Source: an uncultured Pseudomonadales bacterium
GTDB lineage: Bacteria > Pseudomonadota > Gammaproteobacteria > Pseudomonadales > Azotimanducaceae
DNA length: 64,000 bases
Assembly: GCA_937775265.1 (NCBI GenBank)
Contig: CALKBV010000010.1
Coordinates: 1 to 64,000 of the forward strand
Direction: 5' to 3'
The notes under the pieces were generated by a model. The model was given only the letters and a program-made list of their open reading frames with translations. It had not been told where the DNA came from and did no database searches. Shown here piece by piece: positions 7,834 through 16,000 of the stretch (position 1 is the first letter of the stretch; each line of letters begins with the position of its first letter). A program made the position numbers and the translations under genes.

Positions 7834-8529
7834 TTCCCAGGACCTGCCCTTAGCTCAACGACCCTGTCGGGGTAATCACTGAAAAGCCCGTCGACCCCGT
7901 AGTCGATCATTCTGAGAATGTCAGTGTTTGAATTGACGGTGTAAGCCAGAACCTTGTAACCGCGTGAGTGGGCATCTTCGACCAGTGATCGGCTGATCTC
8001 TGCTTTGTTGAAGTTAACTGACCAGGCGCCTAATCGCTCAGCCCTGTCCCACATGTCGGGTAAGAGCTTCGCGAACAATGCGCCGCGAGAATAGGCCGGG
8101 TCTGCCATTTCAAGTTCCTTGTGATTGAAGGAAGAGAGCAGGAAGTCGCGAGGGGTCCATTCGGTGAGGCAATACCTTGCTTAGAAGGTCGCTGACTGGT
8201 TTGGCGGTAGCGGGCCCTTTCAGCTCGACATTGATCCTGCAACGTCTATCAACCAGGGCAATCACCTCCTGCAGTGTTGGGACCGAATGTCCACCCCCTG
8301 CGTCAAGTGCCCTTATTTCATCGAAACTGAGTTCTGAGACAAGACCCTTGCCATTAGTGGTCCGGTCGACTGATTTATCGTGAATGACAAGAAGTTCACC
8401 GTCCACATGATAAACATCCAACTCCACCCAATCGCAGCCGACATTAATGGCATGTTCAAACGAGGGTAGGGTGTTTTCAGGCAATAGTCCTTTCGCGCCG
8501 CGGTGTCCGATACACAATGTTGATGGCAT
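7830..8529 (-). pseudogene. ugpQ: Glycerophosphodiester phosphodiesterase, split by one frameshift
   Basis: Two reading frames together make a full-length GDPD of about 235 residues. The N-terminal part (8529 to ~8170) has IGHRGAKGLLPENTLPSFEHA, the acid pair in VELDVYHVDGELLVIHD, and INVELKGP. The C-terminal part has GAWSVNF and GYKVLAYTVNSNTDILRMIDYGVDGLFSDYPDRVVE. The frames join near 8166-8172, where one extra base shifts LSKVL into the wrong frame; the continuation WTPRDFLLSSFNHKELEMADPA in the other frame is clearly GDPD. The family hydrolyses glycerophosphodiesters to glycerol-3-phosphate and an alcohol. Either a recent pseudogene or an assembly indel. Confidence 0.85.
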
Positions 8530-8579
8530 TTAGTAGGTTCCTGCTTCAATGTACATACTATACCCCGTACAATCCCGCT

Positions 8580-10523
8580 ATGAGTTATCAGGTTCTCGCC
8601 AGGAAGTATCGCCCCGCATCATTTCAGGATCTTGAAGGACAGGAGCATGTCCTTCAGGCACTGGTTAACGCGCTAGATAATCAACGGTTACATCACGCCT
8701 ATCTATTCACCGGTACCCGGGGCGTCGGTAAAACCACCATCGCCAGAATCCTGGCCCGATGCCTTAACTGCGAATCTGGTTTGACGTCGGTACCTTGCGG
8801 TGAATGTAATACCTGTCTTGAAATATCAGAGGGACGCAGTGTAGACCTGATCGAGGTGGATGCAGCGTCACGGACAGGTGTCGATGATATGCGCGAACTG
8901 CTCGATAACGTTCAGTACATGCCGACTGTCAGCAGATTCAAGATATACCTGATCGACGAAGTCCATATGCTGTCGCGTCACAGTTTCAACGCGATGCTTA
9001 AGACCCTTGAAGAACCGCCGGAACATGTCAAGTTTCTGTTTGCGACCACCGACCCCAAGAAGCTTCCTGTGACGGTGCTTTCACGTTGCCTGCAATTCAA
9101 TCTGAAGAATCTTTCGCCGGAACAGATTGTCCACCATATGGGTGTCGTTCTTGATAAGGAATCCATTGACTATGACGAGACTGCGTTATGGCAGCTAGGT
9201 CACGCAGCGGATGGCAGCATGAGGGATGCCTTGAGCCTGGCTGACCAGGCGATCTCATTTGGAGGTAACGAAGTTAGGGATGGGTCTGTAAAATCCATGC
9301 TCGGGTCGATCGATCATCAGGAAGTCTATGACCTGATTGACGCGGTGATTGCGGAAGATGGCGCGAGGCTGCTCGAAAAAATTGCCGCGCTATCAGAGTT
9401 TGCGCCGGATTATGCGGCGCTGCTCGATAATATTCTGGCTGTACTTCACAGGGTTGCCATTGCACAGGCTGTTCCGGATGCTGTAGATAACGCGCAGGGG
9501 GACCGAGAACTGGTCTTGGCCGCAGCGCAGCAGGTATCTGCGCAGCAGGTTCAATTGCTCTACCAGATAGGCCTGATCGGGCAACGGGATATGCCTCTTG
9601 CGCCCATGCCACGAATCGGATTCGAAATGGTGCTTCTGCGGATGATGTCCTTCACCCCGGAAGGCCCGGGTCCTGAATCAGGAACGGGGCCAGATTCACG
9701 ATCAAGATCAAGACCAAGACCAAGACCAGGAACAGGAACAGGATCAGGATCAGGGAGCGATGCTCCAAGCGAAGCACCCGCTTCCAAGGCATCACCCGTC
9801 GCAGGACTGGTCGCTGCGATTAGTGGTGATAGCGCAGTACCGAAAGCAGCAGCGCCGGTGCCTTCTGCATCGATATCTGCATCAGCTTCAGCTGCATCTA
9901 TGGCGACTTCGCCGGCGCTTCCTCAATCAAAAACCAGGCAGTCTGCGCCACCGCTAAAAGTCGTTAGTGAGATCGTGAAAAACGATCCTGTCGAAAAGGA
10001 TCGACCAGGGAAGCGCCTGCTAGAACCGATCCCTGAGCAAGTCACCAAACCTGAAACTAAACAGGCCCCTTTTGTCGCACCCCAAGAGCCTCAGCGAAAC
10101 GAAGAGCCTCAGCGAGCCCAAGAGCCCGCGCCGGAATTTTCCCCCGCAAATTGGGCTGAGATACTTGGAGCGCTCTCACTCTCGGGGGTTGCAGCCTCTC
10201 TGGCAGCGAATTGCGAGCTTTATAGCTCAAATGATCACCAATGTGTTCTAAAGCTTAGTGAAAATCATGCCAGTCTCTGGAATAAAACCTATGAGAGTCG
10301 CATTGCAGAGGCCCTGGGCCGATTGTATGGCCAGGAAATAAAAGTATCGATCGAGGTCGGTGCGCCCAGCGTGGAAACGCCTGCTCAGAGTGCTGAGCGT
10401 GAGAAACAGCAGAGTCTCGCCCAGGCAGTTGCTGATATTCAGGGTGACCAGCACGTCCAGCAGTTAATAGAAAGTTTCAACGGCAAGCTGGATCCTAAGA
10501 GTATTGCGCCACTCGGCAACTAA
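8580..10523 (+). CDS. dnaX: DNA polymerase III subunit tau/gamma
   Basis: 647 residues, starting at the ATG 8580 (MSYQVLARKYRPASF), the conserved DnaX N-terminus; an upstream in-frame ATG at 8517 lacks conservation. The clamp-loader AAA+ core has Walker A TGTRGVGKT, the zinc-binding cysteines CLNCESG...CGECNTC, DEVHMLSRHSFNAMLKTLEEPP and SRC sensor 1. Residues ~370-530 are a low-complexity linker, and ~530-625 resemble the tau C-terminal domain. It heads the dnaX-ybaB-recR cluster. I saw no clear A-AAA-AAG type slippery site in the expected region, so production of a short gamma form cannot be claimed. Confidence 0.95.
   Translation: MSYQVLARKYRPASFQDLEGQEHVLQALVNALDNQRLHHAYLFTGTRGVGKTTIARILARCLNCESGLTSVPCGECNTCLEISEGRSVDLIEVDAASRTGVDDMRELLDNVQYMPTVSRFKIYLIDEVHMLSRHSFNAMLKTLEEPPEHVKFLFATTDPKKLPVTVLSRCLQFNLKNLSPEQIVHHMGVVLDKESIDYDETALWQLGHAADGSMRDALSLADQAISFGGNEVRDGSVKSMLGSIDHQEVYDLIDAVIAEDGARLLEKIAALSEFAPDYAALLDNILAVLHRVAIAQAVPDAVDNAQGDRELVLAAAQQVSAQQVQLLYQIGLIGQRDMPLAPMPRIGFEMVLLRMMSFTPEGPGPESGTGPDSRSRSRPRPRPGTGTGSGSGSDAPSEAPASKASPVAGLVAAISGDSAVPKAAAPVPSASISASASAASMATSPALPQSKTRQSAPPLKVVSEIVKNDPVEKDRPGKRLLEPIPEQVTKPETKQAPFVAPQEPQRNEEPQRAQEPAPEFSPANWAEILGALSLSGVAASLAANCELYSSNDHQCVLKLSENHASLWNKTYESRIAEALGRLYGQEIKVSIEVGAPSVETPAQSAEREKQQSLAQAVADIQGDQHVQQLIESFNGKLDPKSIAPLGN
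9699..9754 (+). repeat. Hexanucleotide repeats in the dnaX linker
   Basis: Runs of related 6-mers (GATCAA, GACCAA, GAACAG, GATCAG) occur in sequence and encode stepwise dipeptide repeats: Arg-Ser, then Arg-Pro, then Gly-Thr, then Gly-Ser (residues ~373-393). The pattern looks like replication slippage followed by base substitution, in the hinge between the clamp-loader core and the tau-specific part. Confidence 0.9.
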
Positions 10524-10579
10524 TTTCAATCAGCAACAATTTATTAAGATCTATTTACTAAGATCTGGGAGTAACAACG

Positions 10580-10912
10580 ATGGCGTTAGGTGAGGGACTG
10601 GGTGACTTGATGAAACAGGCCCAACAAATGCAGGAACGAGTTCAGAAACTGCAAGAAGACGTTGCAAAGACGGAGGTGACTGGCGAGTCAGGCGCTGGTC
10701 TGGTCAAGATTACGATGACGGGAAGGCACGATGTACGGAAGGTTAATATCGATAGTAGCCTGCTGGGCGAGGCCAAGGATGTCCTGGAAGACCTTATCGC
10801 CGCGGCCATGAATGATGCAGTTCGCCGTGCAGAGAAAAACCAGCAAGACAAAATGTCTGAATTGACAGCCGGTATTCCTCTGCCACCTGGATTCAAGTTG
10901 CCATTTTCTTAA
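10580..10912 (+). CDS. ybaB: YbaB/EbfC nucleoid-associated protein
   Basis: 110 residues with the family pattern [52 protein letters not shown] and C-terminal [11 protein letters not shown] small dimeric DNA-binding protein. It lies between dnaX and recR, the usual order, and only 1 bp separates its stop from the recR start. Confidence 0.95.
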   Translation: MALGEGLGDLMKQAQQMQERVQKLQEDVAKTEVTGESGAGLVKITMTGRHDVRKVNIDSSLLGEAKDVLEDLIAAAMNDAVRRAEKNQQDKMSELTAGIPLPPGFKLPFS

Positions 10913-10913
10913 A

Positions 10914-11507
10914 ATGAAAGAACAGACACTAATCGAACAGGTCATTGACGCATTTCGGTGTTTACCGGGCGTAGGGCCAAAAAGCGCACAGCGAATGTTG
11001 CTGCACCTGTTAGAGCGGGATCGGGAAGGTGGTCGCCACCTCGCGCGGATTCTCAGCGAAGCGATAGAGAAGATTGGTCACTGCAAATCCTGTAGAAACC
11101 TGACCGAAGCTGAGTTGTGTGAAATTTGCAGTGATGGAAATAGGGGATCCACCATAATGTGCGTTGTCGAAGCGCCATCGGACGTGATCGCCATAGAGCA
11201 ATCTCTCAGTTACCGCGGCCAGTACTTTGTGCTGATGGGGACTCTCTCTCCAATAGATGGGCGGGGACCTGATGAAATTGGTATTGATCACCTAATCAGG
11301 CGGTGTGAGTCGGGTATCCAGGAAATTATCCTGGCGGTGTCATCCACCGTTGAAGGCGAAGCTACTGCCCATTACATCGCTGAAGCATTAAAACCGCTGA
11401 ATATAACGATCAGTCGTCTTGCACAGGGTATCCCGCTTGGCGGTGAACTTGAGTACGTCGATGGAGGCACGCTGTCTCACGCTTTTGAAGGCAGGAAAAG
11501 TATCTAA
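10914..11507 (+). CDS. recR: Recombination mediator RecR
   Basis: 197 residues, the usual RecR length. It has the N-terminal helix-hairpin-helix ([13 protein letters not shown]), a four-cysteine zinc finger ([16 protein letters not shown]), a Toprim domain ([42 protein letters not shown]) and the C-terminal Walker-B-like strand. It acts with RecF/RecO to load RecA on gapped DNA. Tightly coupled to ybaB. Confidence 0.97.
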   Translation: MKEQTLIEQVIDAFRCLPGVGPKSAQRMLLHLLERDREGGRHLARILSEAIEKIGHCKSCRNLTEAELCEICSDGNRGSTIMCVVEAPSDVIAIEQSLSYRGQYFVLMGTLSPIDGRGPDEIGIDHLIRRCESGIQEIILAVSSTVEGEATAHYIAEALKPLNITISRLAQGIPLGGELEYVDGGTLSHAFEGRKSI

Positions 11508-11522
11508 AAAAGGAATCAAGAA

Positions 11523-12653
11523 GTGGCACCAGAGTATCGCTATATAGACACGGATGAACAACTTCAGGAGGTTGTGGAAGCGTGTCTCGAAGTATCTGTC
11601 ATCGCACTCGATACGGAGTTCGCCAGATTCAACACCTATTACCCGATAGTCGGGCTAATCCAGATATACACTGGTGCAGAATGTTTCCTGATTGATCCGT
11701 TAAGTGTTTCGAGTATCGAGCCGCTCAAAGCTGTCATGGAGGAGCGTTCGCTGCTCAAGGTGCTACATGCCTGTTCGGAAGATATGGAAGTGTTCCAGTA
11801 TGCTTTGGGTCTGGTCCCGTCGCCGGTCTATGACACGCAAATCGCAAGTGCGGCTTTGGGCGTTGGTTTTTCAGTGGGGTATCAGGCATTGGTTGCACAT
11901 TATCTGGATATCAGTCTGTCGAAAGATCAGACTCGGTCAGACTGGCTGGCAAGGCCGCTGACCACCAGTCAGCTGGATTATGCTGCACTAGACGTCATTC
12001 ATTTGCTGGAGGTCTACAAAGTCCAGCTTGAAGCGCTGGAAGGTGGACCGAAACTTGGTTGGGTCGAAGCAGAGTCGCTGGTGCTCGGACAGGGTATTCC
12101 GACGGTTGCAGCGCCGGAAGACAGTTACAAAAAACTCAAAGGCTTGTGGCAGTTGAACCGAATGCAATTAAACCTGCTGAAGGCTTTGTGTTCCTGGCGC
12201 GAAATCACTGCACGAAAAGAAGACGTTCCCCGGAATCGGGTCGTGGACCAGAAGTCCCTGGTGTTAATCGTGAAGGAAGAAATAACTAGAATGCAGGGGT
12301 TTCAGAGCGGAGCAGGCATGACGTCGCGACAGGTTAGGAAATACGGCGAGCAGATCCAGGTTATTCAAGCTGAAGCGAGACTGGTGTCTGAGGCGGATTG
12401 TCCTGAAACCTTTGTTCGAACCGATGCGCCAATTAACAATAAGAAACTCAAACGGTTGAAGCAGGTGGTTGAAGAACGCGCGTTGAGTCTCTCGGTCGCC
12501 CCGGAGCTGCTGACAAAACGCAGGCACCTTGAAAAGCTTATTCGATCGGAAGATGCACAGGGTCAGTATCATTTGCCGGGTGAACTAGGTGGTTGGAGAG
12601 AGTCTGTTATAGGTGAGGCTTTGCTGGCTGAGTTATCGGAACCCGGTTCATGA
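11523..12653 (+). CDS. rnd: Ribonuclease D
   Basis: 376 residues from GTG 11523. The DEDDy 3'-5' exonuclease domain shows Exo I VIALDTEFARFNTYYP (DxE), Exo II HACSEDMEVF and Exo III DYAALDVIHL. An HRDC domain follows (QLNLLKALCSWREITARKEDVPRNRVVDQKSL). Processes tRNA and other stable RNA 3' ends. It overlaps ycgL by 4 bp (ATGA). Confidence 0.95.
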   Translation: MAPEYRYIDTDEQLQEVVEACLEVSVIALDTEFARFNTYYPIVGLIQIYTGAECFLIDPLSVSSIEPLKAVMEERSLLKVLHACSEDMEVFQYALGLVPSPVYDTQIASAALGVGFSVGYQALVAHYLDISLSKDQTRSDWLARPLTTSQLDYAALDVIHLLEVYKVQLEALEGGPKLGWVEAESLVLGQGIPTVAAPEDSYKKLKGLWQLNRMQLNLLKALCSWREITARKEDVPRNRVVDQKSLVLIVKEEITRMQGFQSGAGMTSRQVRKYGEQIQVIQAEARLVSEADCPETFVRTDAPINNKKLKRLKQVVEERALSLSVAPELLTKRRHLEKLIRSEDAQGQYHLPGELGGWRESVIGEALLAELSEPGS

Positions 12654-12904
12654 AGATTGCCTGTGATGTCTATAAGAGCGTCAATAAGGAAAACTATTAT
12701 TTATATGTGTTGGCGGACCAGGGTGTTGAACATGTTCCAGAGGCGCTTCGGCAGCAGTTAGGACCAGTGGAAATCGCGTTGAGTCTTGAGCTGACGGTAG
12801 AGAGAAGCCTAGCTAAGGAAGATCCTGTGGTTGTCATGGCTAACCTGAAAGAGCGCGGCTACCACCTGCAGTTGCCTCCTGCAGAGCATCACCAACGTGG
12901 CTGA
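12650..12904 (+). CDS. ycgL: YcgL-family protein
   Basis: 84 residues beginning MKIACDVYKSVNKENYYLYV, which matches the small YcgL (DUF709) family found next to rnd in many gammaproteobacteria. Biochemical function unknown. Overlaps rnd by 4 bp and ycgN by 8 bp, so all three are one operon. Confidence 0.9.
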   Translation: MKIACDVYKSVNKENYYLYVLADQGVEHVPEALRQQLGPVEIALSLELTVERSLAKEDPVVVMANLKERGYHLQLPPAEHHQRG

Positions 12905-13355
12905 ATTCTGGGAAGAGAAGTCCATCTTTGACATGTCAGCCCAAGAATGGGAATCCCTCTGTGATGGCTGCGCTCGCTGTTGCCTGCACAAGCTTGAAGA
13001 TGAAGAATCTGAAGAGGTTCACTACACGTCAGTAGTGTGCCAGTACCTGAATGAAGACAAATGTGCCTGTACCCGATACGAGGAGAGAACAATACTTGTA
13101 CCGGATTGCATCCAGTTGACTCCCGTCGGTGCGCTCGACTACGGGTGGCTTCCAACTACCTGTGCATATCGGCTGGTCGCTGAAGGCAAGGACCTGGAAT
13201 GGTGGCATCCGCTCGTTTCGGGTTCACCGGATACCGTTCATGAGGCTGGGATTTCAGTTAAGGGAAAATGCACCTCGGAGTTGTACGTCCATCCTGATGC
13301 TATGGAAGATCACATTATTACCTGGGTGAAGCAGGACCAGGGTGAAAAAGAGTGA
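12897..13355 (+). CDS. ycgN: YcgN-family cysteine-cluster protein
   Basis: 152 residues from GTG 12897. Conserved cysteines occur in WESLCDGCARCCLHKL, VCQYLNEDKCACTRYEER, PDCIQL and TTCAYRL, the pattern of the YcgN/YkgJ family that probably binds a metal or iron-sulfur cluster. Function not established. Coupled to ycgL upstream and to a membrane protein gene downstream. Confidence 0.9.
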   Translation: MAEFWEEKSIFDMSAQEWESLCDGCARCCLHKLEDEESEEVHYTSVVCQYLNEDKCACTRYEERTILVPDCIQLTPVGALDYGWLPTTCAYRLVAEGKDLEWWHPLVSGSPDTVHEAGISVKGKCTSELYVHPDAMEDHIITWVKQDQGEKE

Positions 13356-13702
13356 ATGAAGTTATCGGACATTATCAGTATTTCGTCGCTTGGGCGGTCT
13401 ATATCGGTAGCGGCCTCATATTTAGCCTGTTCTGGTGGAAGCTAACGAAGCTCGTCGCACATCGAGGCTGGCGGGAATTGTTGCGTGGTATCTCGCTGGT
13501 GGTGATCTATACACCCTGGTTTACCGGTGAAGCACATGAACATCTGGCACCCGCAATGGTGGTGGTCCTTATAGACTTGTTGCTGGGTACCACGGATAAT
13601 GGCGTTGGAGGGTCCCTCGCGTTGCTGCTGGCGACCGCTGTAATGCTGGCGACGCTGATTGGGCGGCGTTTCCGTGGGGCAAGCAATCATCAGGAGGGTT
13701 GA
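13352..13702 (+). CDS. Small inner-membrane protein, function unknown
   Basis: 116 residues from GTG 13352, overlapping the ycgN stop (GTGA); an ATG at 13356 is out of frame. Three hydrophobic segments (~10-33, 45-75, 83-105) predict an integral membrane protein with a short basic tail. I recognise no domain. Its position at the end of the rnd-ycgL-ycgN operon is the only functional clue. Confidence 0.65.
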   Translation: MNEVIGHYQYFVAWAVYIGSGLIFSLFWWKLTKLVAHRGWRELLRGISLVVIYTPWFTGEAHEHLAPAMVVVLIDLLLGTTDNGVGGSLALLLATAVMLATLIGRRFRGASNHQEG

Positions 13703-13791
13703 GAAGACCTTATTCGCCGGATGGAATCGGCTGGCATAATTAATAGCCAGACGTTATATTGCCGGACTTTTATGTTGGGAAGTCGCCATTA

Positions 13792-14652
13792 ATGAAATTT
13801 TCAAGCACATCTACTTATATCGCCACAGAAGAATTACAGATGGCGGTCAACGCCGCAGTTGAACTAGAACGGCCGCTTCTTATCAAGGGTGAGCCGGGCA
13901 CCGGTAAAACGATGCTCGCCGAGGAAATAGCCAGTTCACTTGGTATGGAATTGATTTCCTGGCATGTCAAATCGACGACCAAAGCCCAGCAGGGCTTGTA
14001 CGAATATGATGCGGTATCGCGATTGCGTGATTCGCAACTAGGCGATGATCGTGTACACGACATCAATAACTACATTGAAAAAGGCAAGATGTGGGAAGCC
14101 TTCACTGCAGAAAAAAAGGTGGTTCTGCTGATTGACGAGATTGACAAGGCGGACATCGAATTTCCTAATGACCTGCTGCTTGAACTTGATCGCATGGAAT
14201 TCCACGTTTATGAAACCGGCGAAACAGTCAAGGCTATTCAGCGACCCGTCGTGATCATCACCAGTAATAATGAAAAAGAACTACCGGACGCGTTCTTGCG
14301 TCGTTGTTTCTTCCATTACATCCAGTTCCCGGATAGGGACACCATGAAGCGTATTGTTGAGGTTCATCATCCAAAGATTAAGCAGGATCTTGTGAAGGAG
14401 GCGATGGAAATTTTCTTCGATGTCAGGAAAGTGCCCGGCCTGAAGAAGAAGCCTTCGACTTCCGAGCTAATTGACTGGTTGAAATTGCTGATGGCTGATG
14501 ATATTCCTGATGAAATTTTGACCAACCGTGATACCTCGAAAGCGATTCCGCCACTCTACGGCGCTTTGGTGAAAAACGAACAAGATGTACAATTGCTAGA
14601 GAGACTCGCTTTCATGAATCGAAGACAGGGCGGTGGTGCTGGCGGTAAATAA
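13792..14652 (+). CDS. MoxR-family AAA+ ATPase
   Basis: 286 residues from ATG 13792; an upstream TTG at 13759 is less likely. Walker A is KGEPGTGKTMLAEEIA, Walker B VVLLIDEIDKADIEFPNDLLLELD, then the sensor PVVIITSNNEKELPDAFLRRC. MoxR ATPases act as chaperones that insert metals or cofactors or assemble complexes with a VWA-domain partner, and such a partner is the next gene, 43 bp downstream. Confidence 0.9.
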   Translation: MKFSSTSTYIATEELQMAVNAAVELERPLLIKGEPGTGKTMLAEEIASSLGMELISWHVKSTTKAQQGLYEYDAVSRLRDSQLGDDRVHDINNYIEKGKMWEAFTAEKKVVLLIDEIDKADIEFPNDLLLELDRMEFHVYETGETVKAIQRPVVIITSNNEKELPDAFLRRCFFHYIQFPDRDTMKRIVEVHHPKIKQDLVKEAMEIFFDVRKVPGLKKKPSTSELIDWLKLLMADDIPDEILTNRDTSKAIPPLYGALVKNEQDVQLLERLAFMNRRQGGGAGGK

Positions 14653-14695
14653 ATACGCCATTCCTAACGCAAATTCCAAAAGGTAACAGTCCCCG

Positions 14696-15847
14696 ATGCT
14701 GATCAACTTTTTTTTCACACTCAAAAAAGCGCGTATTCCAGTTTCCATCACAGAACTGTTGCACTTGCTTGATGTGCTCAGGGCGAGATTGGTTTACGCC
14801 GATATTGATGAGTTCTACTATCTGAGCCGTATGGCGCTGGTCAAGGATGAGCGTCACTATGATAAGTTTGATCGTGCGTTTAGTTCCTACTTTAAGGGGC
14901 TTGATGATCTGTCCAGCCTGCTTAATTCCCTGATTCCCGACGAATATCTTCGACGGGAGTTTGAGAAGAGCCTAACGCCTGAAGAGCTCGAAAAAATCAA
15001 ATCACTAGGTGGGCTTGAAAAGCTGATCGAAGCTTTTAAAAAAGAAGTAGAAGATGCGGCCCAGGGTGAAGGTAAGGAAAAGGACAAGGAAGGAAAGGGC
15101 GAAAACGGTCGTGGTGAGGAAGGTGACGACAGGAAAGGTAAAAAACGTCGTGGCAAGAAGACCTGGGACAAACGTGACTATAAGGCCTATGACGATAATG
15201 TAGAGCTAGGTACTCGTGGCATGAAGATATCTCTTCGGCGTTTGCGAAAACTTGCCAGGCAAGGTGCCGAGGACGAGTTTGATATCAACAATACCATCGA
15301 CAAGACAGCCAAAAATGGCGGTATGCTTGACATCATTATGCGTCCAGAGCGACGAAATACGGTGAAGGTGCTGCTGATTTTGGATAACGGCGGCTCCATG
15401 GATGCTCACGTAAAGGTTTGTGAAGAGCTGTTTTCTGCAGCACGTTCTGAGTTCAAGTATCTTGAGACCTACTACTTCCACAATTTCATTTATGACGGTT
15501 TGTGGAAGCAAAACAATCGCCGCATGAGCGAGCGAATAGACACTTTCGATATCCTTCACAAGTATACTCATGACTACAAAGTCATCTTTGTGGGGGATGC
15601 CACTATGGCACCTTATGAAATTACCCATGCTGGTGGCTCAGTCGAACACTGGAATGAAGAAGCAGGTGCTATCTGGATGCAGAGGGTGCTGGATACCTTC
15701 GCAAAAGTTATCTGGATCAACCCAACACCCCAGGATACTTGGGAATACTCGACTTCTGTTGCGTTGACCCAGAAACTGGTTGAAGACCAGATGTACCCGC
15801 TGACGATCTCCGGTATTGAGCAGGGCATGAACAGTCTGACAAAGTAA
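14696..15847 (+). CDS. VWA-domain (CoxE-like) partner of the MoxR ATPase
   Basis: 383 residues. An N-terminal helical region (LINFFFTLKKARIPVSITELLHLLDVL) is followed by a very charged Lys/Glu/Gly stretch at ~120-165 (GEGKEKDKEGKGENGRGEEG) and a VWA domain at ~215-375. The MIDAS motif is DNGGSM, with Gly in place of the first Ser of DxSxS. Downstream FVGDATMAP supplies the later metal ligand region. VWA-MoxR pairs assemble or activate target complexes; no target gene is adjacent. Confidence 0.85.
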   Translation: MLINFFFTLKKARIPVSITELLHLLDVLRARLVYADIDEFYYLSRMALVKDERHYDKFDRAFSSYFKGLDDLSSLLNSLIPDEYLRREFEKSLTPEELEKIKSLGGLEKLIEAFKKEVEDAAQGEGKEKDKEGKGENGRGEEGDDRKGKKRRGKKTWDKRDYKAYDDNVELGTRGMKISLRRLRKLARQGAEDEFDINNTIDKTAKNGGMLDIIMRPERRNTVKVLLILDNGGSMDAHVKVCEELFSAARSEFKYLETYYFHNFIYDGLWKQNNRRMSERIDTFDILHKYTHDYKVIFVGDATMAPYEITHAGGSVEHWNEEAGAIWMQRVLDTFAKVIWINPTPQDTWEYSTSVALTQKLVEDQMYPLTISGIEQGMNSLTK

Positions 15848-15880
15848 GCCCTGGTCCTGGGATTAGGGTTCGAGACACGA

Positions 15881-15989
15881 GGTCAGAGTAAAAATTCCAT
15901 CACCAGCGTAGTTTAACAATGCGTTGGTATAGAATATTCACTAGCATTGCGATTCTCACTACTGATCGGGATGATTTTTTACTCTGACC
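15881..15989. repeat. Short inverted-repeat element (MITE-like)
   Basis: GGTCAGAGTAAAAA at 15881-15894 is repeated as its exact reverse complement at 15976-15989, separated by about 80 bp with no coding sense. It lies between the VWA gene and hrpA and contains an upstream in-frame TTG for hrpA. Length and terminal symmetry suggest a miniature non-autonomous element or REP-type repeat. No transposase is in the window. Confidence 0.65.
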
Positions 15990-16000
15990 CCATTTATCGC

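Noticed and set aside
8517..8579. Longer DnaX from the ATG at 8517
   Set aside because: The extra 21 residues are not DnaX-like and would overlap the divergent GDPD start; ATG 8580 gives the conserved MSYQVLARKYRP.
9560..9787. Minus-strand ORF over the dnaX repeats
   Set aside because: A shadow of the repeats in dnaX; its Gly/Pro/Asp pattern is the complement of the coding hexamers.
9960..10010. Possible -1 frameshift site for a gamma form of DnaX
   Set aside because: The A-runs there (GTG AAA AAC and similar) do not form an in-frame X-XXY-YYZ heptamer with a clear downstream stem.
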